Positions 44,636-64,000 of a stretch of DNA of 64,000 bases are shown here, in pieces. Both the position numbers and the translations under genes were made by a program. The stretch lies in contig JAQPZY010001423.1 of the NCBI GenBank assembly GCA_029931535.1, forward strand, positions 1,671,501 to 1,735,500. The letters are read 5' to 3'. The notes beneath the pieces were generated by a model that did not search any database, was not told the origin of the DNA, and saw only the letters and a program-made list of their open reading frames with translations. Every line of letters starts with the position of its first letter. Position 1 is the first letter of the stretch. This stretch comes from Margaritifera margaritifera. Its lineage: Eukaryota; Mollusca; Bivalvia; Unionida; Margaritiferidae.

Positions 44636-44945
44636 TTTCTCCCAGTCCATAACGCTCACAAAACAACAGTTTGCTGCTGTTACAAAGACTTTTTGATCCA
44701 TTATATGTAATACTTTTTAAACGATGATTTTTGTTTTAGGTATAGGATCCAACATTTTAAGGTGCTGTTGAAGCTACCATTTCTTTGTAAAGCATTGAGC
44801 ATACTGTAGCTTACAAAGTCTTGCTGTAGCTGCACATTTCCAAGATGATTTAAGTGCTGAATATATAATATGCCTATCTGTTTACGATTTTAAATAATAT
44901 TCATAATGAAATCCAGTTATCCATGCATCAAGAGTTAAAACGCCT
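44636..44945. repeat. Second copy of the 41.8-42.1 kb dispersed repeat
   Basis: Matches 41810-42105 over about 300 bases, including ACAACAGTTTGCTGCTGTTA, CATTTCTTTGTAAAGCATTG and TTACAAAGTCTTGCTGTAGC. Confidence 0.8.
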
Positions 44946-45285
44946 GGTTAATTATTTTGGAACTGGCTATATTACATCCTGTATGCAACAGTGGACTGTA
45001 TTCAGGCTTTGCCGATAAGGCTAACGAAGGAGACATAAGATCTTTGATAATCGGTGATTCAAAAGTTCAAAGGTCAAGGTCACTGGATAAGAGAATATTT
45101 AGCACAGGCTCCTCCATATTTTTCAGTATTGTGTCCATGGTATTCACATCCAAATCACGGTTAAAAAGTGGAAAGTTTGAAGATACAGTTCAACTGAGTT
45201 CAATAAAAATGGATATTGATTTGGTTATAGTTGTTTGAGCTATTTATGTAGGTTTGATTCTATTCTTATATCATTGTTTTTACAG

Positions 45286-45349
45286 TGGTTGCAATAGTTC
45301 AAAAGAGCGATGCCTTCATATGTCCAAACCTGGATAGTGTACCCCCGGG
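45286..45349 (+). CDS. Possible upstream coding exon of gene C
   Basis: A good acceptor (TATCATTGTTTTTACAG) precedes 64 bases that read VAIVQKSDAFICPNLDSVPP in one frame, followed by a GT (GTAATC). The exon ends with GG, and joining to A at 51004 gives GGA (G) then YTSKTF, keeping frame. It could supply the end of a signal peptide plus the mature N terminus. No counterpart was found before gene B. Confidence 0.3.
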
Positions 45350-46259
45350 GTAATCTCTCTCTGTCTGTCACCTGTCTTTCTCACATCTTGACATATAAAT
45401 TATTTTCATCTTTGCAAGGTTGATGTTGATAGTATGGTCCTTGCAAAATAGAAATGCATGCTCTTGTAATATTTGCATGCGTTTGATTTACATGAGCTAC
45501 ATTTAAAAACTGAACACCTGTTTTATCCAAGTTTCAAGACCACGTATCACAGTAAGTGAATAATTGGAACCATATTACTGTGTGACAATCTATGCAATCT
45601 AGATTTTTAAACTTTATTCCAGTCCCTAAATTCCAAGGAGTTTTGATTTAGTTAAGAGCCCAATATCATCTTTCATTGAATCTGCAAGAGTTAAAATATA
45701 AGATAAGGAATTAAGAACCTGGAATCATCCATCGATTCTGAAGTATACGTCAGTAAAATTTCATTAATGGGAATGGATACAAGACTATAAATTTTCACGT
45801 GTTTTGGTACAAACCATCAGGAATGATTTACCAAACGACTTGCATTAATTACGCCCCACTGATATATAGTCACGTAAGAGTTGTCCAACATTGGAACTCT
45901 TTGTAAAGAAAATCAGGTACATTCTGATGCAGTGAAGGTAAAGACAAAATTCGTCTAAGTTTAAAAGCTACTATTCAATTACATTTCAGTCGAAATTACT
46001 AATTTACAAATCGTCTCTGAAGTAAATAGCATCGATTGCTAAATAGACATAGAAAATAATAATGCACATCGCGACGTATTATACGAGGAGATTCTATTCC
46101 CACAACGCAGCTGGGGGACAATTAGGGTACCAGCTGGTATGCCCATGCATTATAGACAAGTCATCTCCCATCCCAAGCTGATGGAAGGGAACTGATGCAA
46201 AACTTACAATTATATATCATTGGAAGATATAGAAGGTATACTGTTGTAATCAATGGTCG

Positions 46260-46720
46260 AAAATATAGTCAGATCAGACATTAATTTGGCACCCATCGTC
46301 AAATTATCTTGTAAGAAATGTTGCCGACATTGGTCTATAAATATTATTCAAAGATATCGGAAGATCAGAGATAATCTGGCATCCACCTTCAAATATATTG
46401 TAGCGAGACACTATTCGAAAATAAACTGAAACTATGGATACTATTGTGTAGATCAGTCATGATCTGACATCTATTGTCAAATATAATTGAACTTAAGAGA
46501 TATAGCAGGCACTTTACTTTTCTTGAGATACAAATGAAAAATAAACTGAAACAATGAACATATCGGGTAGATCAGACTTCATATGACATCCACCGTTAAA
46601 TATAATGTAACCAAATAATACAAGAGGCACTTATCTTGAAATACTATTGAAAACATGCTGAAAATATGGATATATCGGGTAGATAAGACACAATCTGGCA
46701 TCCACCGTCAAATATTCCTG
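46260..46720. repeat. Degenerate tandem repeat, 5 copies of about 90-118 bp
   Basis: Units start at GATCAG or GATAAG (46272, 46363, 46451, 46570, 46682), each followed by a (T/C)ATCCACCGTCAAATAT-like segment; the three middle units also carry a GAAAATAAACTGAAAC-like segment. The minisatellite at 48140-48610 starts with the same kind of sequence. Confidence 0.7.
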
Positions 46721-46810
46721 AGCCTGACAAAGGTAACACATACTACCTTAATTCTACCAGAGGCCTTTGAAACTCTATCACTGTAGTAAGAGCATGTCTG
46801 AGTATCTGTG

Positions 46811-47705
46811 ACAAACAAAAAATCTTATACAGATATATGTAACAAAGGAAAAGGTTGGCAACCAATTTTCTAGGTCGATAGGGTAGCAGAATAAAAATTC
46901 ATCATTTTTTGTCGATGTGATTCAAAATATTTTAAAATAGCATAACTTTCATAAAAGAATGAATGATAATTATCCGTCCGCCATGGTAGCATGAATGTAA
47001 AGACGGTAGTTTCAAAGTAATCAAGAAGAAATCACTGTGAATCGAATATGAGCAAATTTAGGGGTTACACCATTTCCAAGGTCAAGGTCTCCTGAGTACC
47101 CTGCATAATAGTAGATTAGTATTTAAATCCGAAATGTTTAATTAAAAATATAAATAGTGCAGTCTTTCTTTATTTACAACCCTATAAATCAATACTTAAA
47201 ATAAAATGAAAATTATTTTTATTTGTTTGTAGTATTTATTGTTGTCAACTTTGTCATATGTAAATTGCAAAGGAAGATAATTCGGGTTTCAAAGATCCCG
47301 TCTTTCCTTTACTCAATTATCTCCCTTTGCATCGTTTTTTATCAACAGAAAAACTCTAACACTCAAAATGGTTAACAGCGACTGTTTTGCAGCGAAGATC
47401 ATGCAACCATGCCCTTGAAAAAGCAACCTTGAGTTTGGAAATGGAGTTAACCCTAAATTTTCTCATATTCAATTCATAGTGATTTCTTCTGGATTACTTT
47501 GGAACTACCATCCTTAAAGTCATGCTACCATGGCGGACTGATAATTAGCATTCATTCTTTTATGCAAGGTTAGATTTTTAAAAATATTTTGAATGGGATA
47601 ACAAAAATGACGAATTTGTTTTTTTCTGCACCCGCACCCAACTAGAACATTGGTTACACAATTTGCTTTATTTTATATCTCTGTATAGAATTTTTTTTTC
47701 TTTTC
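46811..47705. mobile_element. Foldback-type element, about 895 bp with roughly 300-bp inverted arms
   Basis: The left arm (about 46811-47105) and the right arm (about 47400-47705) are inverted matches: GTCCGCCATGGTAGCATGA, AGAAGAAATCACTGTGAAT and AAAGAATGAATGATAATTAT on the left appear reverse-complemented on the right. The arms are diverged, so the element is old. The interior carries AGGAAGATAATTCGGG and CTCAATTATCTCCCTTTGC, a motif common in molluscan repeats. No transposase is seen. Confidence 0.75.
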
Positions 47706-48139
47706 GTTTTTTTCTCGGATATTCTGATATTGTCTTACTAAAGTGACAGAGTTTCAAAGGCATGTGATCCTACTGTTAATTCAAAGAAACGTATAGAATC
47801 CTTTTCTGTTGTGACGATCTTATGACGCATACAGATATACATGATTAATTAAGATTGAAATACATAGTGACCAGCAATAAAATTAGGAATAGTGATATAT
47901 ATGAAGAACACACACTAAATGAGGAAAGAAAGAAAAATGCAAACACTGATCTCACTAAATAAATATGTAATCAAAATGAAGAGCCTTAAATTGAAAGAAT
48001 AAGTTTGTGCAAAAATAGAGGGGAAAAAAATGTGTGAAAAAGAGCGTGAACTTTTTGGAAAGGAATCACTGCGCGCAATCTTTTGCAAATACTTTTGAAC
48101 ATTATTTGAAATGATTGATTGTCGTGGTAGAGTTGTCAT

Positions 48140-48610
48140 TAATCTGTCGTCCAACATCAAACATCATTTAGCATTGGAAAGAAAGTACTCACAATACATT
48201 TGAAAATAAACAGTAACTGCATCGACCATCCAATATCATTTAGCATGGGCAAGATAGCACATACCGCCCAATATCATTTAGCAGGGGAAAGATAGAACAC
48301 ACCATCTAATATCATTTAGCATGGGAAAGATAAAGCACACCATCCAATATCATTTAGCATAGGAAAGATAGCACACACCATCTAATGTCATTTAGCATGA
48401 GAAAGATAGCATACACCATCTAATATCATTTAGCCTGGGAAAGATAGCACACACCATCTATTATCATTTAGGATGAGAAAAGATAACACACACCATCCAA
48501 TATCATTTAGCATAGGAAAGATAGCACACACCATCTAATATCATTTAGCATGAGAAAGATAGCATACACCATCCAATATAATCTAGCACAGGAAATATAA
48601 CACACACTAT
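48140..48610. repeat. About 36-bp minisatellite, roughly 11 copies
   Basis: Unit like CACACCATCTAATATCATTT followed by AGCATGGGAAAGATAG. Two adjacent copies of GAATGTAACTCACAGTGTA-like sequence follow at about 48620-48690. Confidence 0.9.
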
Positions 48611-49094
48611 CTAAATTCTTACTGACTGTAACTCACAGTGTACGCATAAAATGATAGGACCGAATGTAACTCACAGTGTATGCACACAGTGTTGATTGTC
48701 TTTTGCTGAGTATGAATCCAAATGTATTGTACATTTGAAGAAAAAGGAGCGCCGCGAAATATTAACCTGATAAAACCACTTACAAACCGAGTAACTCGTA
48801 ATGAAAAACGAGCGACTCATAATTAAAATAATGTTTTCAAAAATAAGAAAAAGAATTCATTTCATATGTCTTAACCAAGTGCTCACTTATTTCTATAGAT
48901 TCATGAAATAGTCTGGGAGTAGGAAAGATTATTATTGATTGTTTTACGGGTTAGAAGGGTTATTATATGACCTCGTCCTTACCTACTGTAAGCAAGCATA
49001 GAAAATAAATGAAATTTGTAGAAATGAAAGATTTCCTATCTGCCTCGGAATGGAATTTTAATAAAAAAAAAACGTTTTTGTTAATTTTTTTACA

Positions 49095-49220
49095 TGAACA
49101 AGAGGTGAGCTATTATTAATAATGTTGCACCCCTTCGTTACATGAACATGAAGAGGTGAGTTATTTATTAATAAGTTTGCACCCAACAAGAAGAGGTGAG
49201 TTTTATAAATAATACTGCAC
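49095..49220. repeat. 40-50 bp tandem repeat, three copies
   Basis: Units begin AAGAGGTGAG(C/T)T and end TTGCACCC or CTGCACCC. Confidence 0.8.
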
Positions 49221-49392
49221 CCAAAGTTTCTTGAAAATTTAAGTATTAAGCCGAATGCAAAGCCGAAGAATTGAGCTGATTGTGGATTGTGACCATCTCA
49301 AATGCTTATTGACTATATTTTGATGACGTGAATGCGAATTAAATATACCCCAAACCGGATCGTTAAGCAAATCATGTTTCTGCGGTTGTTGT

Positions 49393-49393
49393 C

Positions 49394-49439
<46 letters not shown>

Positions 49440-49440
49440 G
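49393..49440. repeat. (ATT)n microsatellite
   Basis: About 15 ATT units. Confidence 0.95.
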
Positions 49441-50061
49441 AGAATTGAACGTGAGCACAACATATTATTGGTTAGAGTGTCTTGGACTCTAGAATCAAAC
49501 AAAATATGGAAAGCTTTAGACAAACGCGAGAAGAAATGAGCGGTCTTGTCTTGAGTGGTGAGTGATCAAATGAGGGCAGGAGTATGGTCTATAAGATCTT
49601 AAGATAAGTTGTAGCATATCCAACTACTGCTTTGTCTTGTCCTTAGAGAAATTGATAGAATTTATGTTTGAGCAGTTTTTGGCCAGCATCAGTGCCACTG
49701 ACATAAGGATTGCAACATCTGTAAGCAGAAAAGCTTGAACGTTTCTCTGCCCAATGCTAATACGACTAGAAAGTTTATACTTATTAATGATTATTGAAAT
49801 ATTCGATAGAGGGGTCGCGGTAGGATGGAGTCAAATCCGATATCTTAGCATCTGAGGATTGCCTTACTCATCACGTGAAAATAGGGCAGATGTATCGCTT
49901 TTGGTGATCGTAAAATGAATAATTGTTTTGATTTTGTCTGTGATGTGTAGTTAGTCAGCATGTGCATGAAAATCAATCAAGGTCGCGACCTGCTATAAAG
50001 ACAAAGTTCTGTCTTGTTCCTGACCCGTGGAATACACTGTGGTCTATTTACACACACGCAC

Positions 50062-50063
<2 letters not shown>

Positions 50064-50138
<75 letters not shown>
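50064..50138. repeat. (AT)n microsatellite
   Basis: About 37 AT units following an ACACACGCACAG tract. From 50139 to 51003 there is no recognisable gene; GCTATAGGTTGATATT is duplicated at about 50705 and 50761. Confidence 0.95.
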
Positions 50139-50139
<1 letters not shown>

Positions 50140-51003
50140 GAAAACAACCAGTGATTAATTATTGACTCAAGAGCAAAGGTTTATTTAGGTGAAATTTTCC
50201 TTTTTTTAACGCAAAAGGACCGCGTGTCCGCCACCAGACAGTGATTACGCAAAACCTTCCATGCGATTACCATATTTCCAGTCCAAAAGCCTAACAAGTA
50301 ATCGAAAAGAGTTATTACATAAATCATATAAATTTTCTTGTTTATACCTAATAAGCACAGTTTTATTTCAACTTATCACTCATTTCGAAAGCTTTAAATA
50401 AGAAAAGCTTCAGCAACAAAGTTGCATTCCTAGTTCTTTGCATCTATTTTTTTCCACAGCTTCAAAAATCTATGTTATAGTTTTAATTATTCTACAAAAG
50501 TTAATGGAAAAACTTTCTGTCAAATCAATGCTCAATCATATGGGGTATGCATTTTTTATTTTTCTGACTTTTTTATTCATGTTAATGTCTTTGAAGTTTT
50601 GCTAGTATTTGCAATATTTATTGGGGAAAAAGTTACAAAACATGTTGTTTTCTACACATTTTTACTGGTAAAGAATGTCTTAATTCTTTGTTTCTGTTTG
50701 TTATGCTATAGGTTGATATTACTATAAGTTTGGTTACTGTATGATCTGGTTTAAAGTCATGCTATAGGTTGATATTCCTGTAATTTTTGGTTAGTAGCTA
50801 TGCCTCTTCATTATAAATAGCTTTTTCAAACATATAAATATATATTTCGACAAAACGTACTCGACCATTGAATATACACTCGCATCTGTGTCAGTATGTT
50901 AGATAGTTACATAGATAGAAAGATATATATCTATTCGAATAATTCTCTGATAATTATAGGAAGTTTGGTGAACAAAAGTTTTTGGAACTTCGTATCATTG
51001 CAG

Positions 51004-61916
<10,913 letters not shown>

Positions 61917-62083
61917 GTAATGTTAGGATATATCAGGTGTCATAAATGATGGATAACCTTCAAAACATTTCATATGCTTATGAAAATAAAAATACAAAAC
62001 AATGGATATTTGTGACGATCTTCTGAAGACCAATTGCAAAGACTGATAAAACGGTTTCAATAAACGACACACACACATATACC

Positions 62084-62164
<81 letters not shown>
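62084..62164. repeat. (AT)n microsatellite in gene C intron
   Basis: About 40 AT units. Confidence 0.95.
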
Positions 62165-62165
<1 letters not shown>

Positions 62166-63141
62166 GTCCTATTACAGCGTTACTACCTAGAAAACATACC
62201 CAAAAAAGTTTCACTATACTTGCATTTCATTTTTATCCTACCATCAGTAACCAACGTGTGATGCATTTGTCAAGGTGAATTAATTTAATTTTCGATTAAC
62301 GGGACCGTCAAAGTGCCGGATATTCTGAGGTGACCTCTAACGGGAGGCTCTCTTAAGAGAACGTCCTATTACCGCGGTAATTGAGAAATACAGTGACCGT
62401 CGGTAGTACGGTATCAAAGAAAAAAAATTAAATAAAAAAATCTGGAAATATTATGTAAAAGCAACACATATAATGGCAAAATTGAAACATTAAATTCATA
62501 AATTTTATCAAGATCTTCATATGCCCGAGTTGTAGTAAATCCATTCAATAATTATGGTTTATGATATTCTTATGTTATATTACAAAGCATATTTATAGTT
62601 CACCCCAACCCCCCGTAAACTTTAATTGTATGCCTCATGTCTAGAAAACACCTTCTATGAATTTGAAGGGATGACAGGGTTCATTAACTTGCCTTTATAC
62701 TACTGATCTAAGAACCCACACTCAGGAGTTTGACAATACACCCTTAATGCGCCGCCCACAAGTTAGATAACAATTTTTATCGAAGAGCGTCAGTCATTTC
62801 ACCAATTTTGCTTGTATTATTTAAATTGTGAAGCAGACGATTTGTAGACATTGTGCTCATCACGATTTTATGATTGAAAAGTACTAGAAAGGTATTGGAA
62901 CTCGATATGGCATGAATGGGATTTTATCACTTACTTAAATTTGTACATGTCAAGGAAATCTACCATTTTGTGTAGCCTGAATAGAGTCATTCTTCAAATT
63001 TTGAATATTCACGGTTATGTGAACTTCTTGACATTATGTTTACATACAGGTTATCCAGATGTTACGCAAGGTGACATCACTGAACAAAAATGTTTAAATG
63101 CCGCGGCAATAGGCATACCGCGGTAATAGAATGTGCCGCTT

Positions 63142-63142
<1 letters not shown>

Positions 63143-63224
<82 letters not shown>
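63143..63224. repeat. (AT)n microsatellite in gene C intron
   Basis: About 40 AT units. From 62165 to 63142 I see only unremarkable AT-rich intron. Confidence 0.95.
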
Positions 63225-63232
<8 letters not shown>

Positions 63233-63567
63233 TTGTTTTTACTTTCAAATAGAAGCCATTTTAATATTCTGACTATATAAATATGACTTCTACAAAATCG
63301 AGGATAGGGTTTTAAAAAGCACCAAGCTATGTGATATACAGGTCAATTGGGCCGGCGTCATAATTTCAACAATAACATCGTAACTAAAGAATGAAGATGA
63401 CGTACACGAGCCTGAAATATTGATGAAAAGACATATATTTAAAAAATGTTATTAGATACCTATTATTGTTTATGAGATATCTTAAGTTTAATAATTGAAT
63501 ATCTGTTATTATTTTCAGCTTTAGAGGTATCGTCTGTATGTTACACGCGTTTGAATGATATTTGTAA

Positions 63568-64000
63568 GGCAAATTATAAAGCCATAAGACATCTTACACA
63601 GGCAAATTATAAAGTCATAAGACATCTTACAGAGTTTTCCCATGTAAGCAACACAATATATTTTCCAGTGATACATATATTTAAATTAGCTTAGTGCAAT
63701 ATAAAGCATATAATGATGATGAAACCTCATTTTCTTGTGTTCGTAAAATATTATTTTACTTTGCTGAACACATCTTACAATTTTCATGAGACAAATTGCT
63801 CTAGATAAATGGTAGATTAAAATTTTTCATGAAATGTACTACTCTAGATAAATGGTAGATTATAATTTTCATGAGATATATTACTGTAGATATACGGTAG
63901 ATTACATATATTACTCTAGATATACGGTAATTTACAATTTGCGTGAGATATATTACTCTAGATATAAGGTAATTTACAATTTGCACGAGATATATTACTC
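63568..64000. repeat. Tandem repeats at the right edge
   Basis: A two-copy unit GGCAAATTATAAAG(C/T)CATA lies at about 63568-63634. A degenerate 45-50 bp repeat (CTCTAGATA(A/T)A(T/C)GGTA with GAGATATATTACT) runs from about 63797 off the end of the window. Confidence 0.8.

Noticed and set aside
63052..63080. Exon-like piece after TTTACATACAG in the last gene C intron
   Set aside because: The expected next exon should encode a match to AYLELSD of gene B; this piece reads VIQMLRK in phase 0 and does not match.

Overview
The window is eukaryotic nuclear DNA from an invertebrate, most likely a bivalve or other mollusc. It is AT-rich, dominated by long introns, (AT)n, (GA)n and tetranucleotide microsatellites, minisatellites, tRNA-derived SINEs, and LINE and Penelope-like relics, and has no long bacterial-type reading frames. 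All protein-coding signal I can support lies in short exons with GT-AG borders on the + strand. Molluscan origin is an inference from repeat style and protein family; it has not been tested by any search.

The backbone is a tandem array of at least three paralogues of one gene, all on the + strand. Copy A lies upstream; only its 3' untranslated end and flank are here (about 1-230). Copy B runs from about 17636 (possible 5' exons near 9.7 kb) to a stop at 37515-37517 and a polyadenylation signal near 37728. Copy C runs from 51004 (possible 5' exons at 38.6 and 45.3 kb) past the right edge; its last visible exon ends at 61916. B and C share exon boundaries and phases exactly: 106, 198, 130, 115/112, 101, 142, 154, 119 and 121 nt. 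The product looks like a secreted protein of the DUF4874 + DUF4832 family (NPxRGFY near the N terminus, GFIGVWGE, DCFLAS, GETCS, LGYRLKLKS motifs). B ends in an extra module resembling a carbohydrate-binding jelly roll. The function is not established.

Layout: 0-9.6 kb, copy-A flank, two LINE ORF1 relics, SINE-like copies and a 93-bp satellite; 9.6-17.6 kb, possible first exons of B and microsatellites; 17.6-37.75 kb, gene B, whose 32.2-36.1 kb intron holds a direct duplication invaded by a foldback-type transposon; 37.8-51 kb, MITEs, dispersed repeats, a second foldback-type element and minisatellites; 51-61.9 kb, gene C with a Penelope-like relic in its largest intron; 61.9-64 kb, intronic repeat DNA.

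The strongest items for follow-up are (1) the tandem paralogue array with conserved exon structure and a WGE to WGD change in copy C, (2) a 1481-bp foldback-like element with 259-bp inverted repeats built of short tandem units, a perfect 8-bp target duplication and a paralogous empty site beside it, and (3) reciprocal minisatellite growth in the two halves of the intronic duplication that hosts it.
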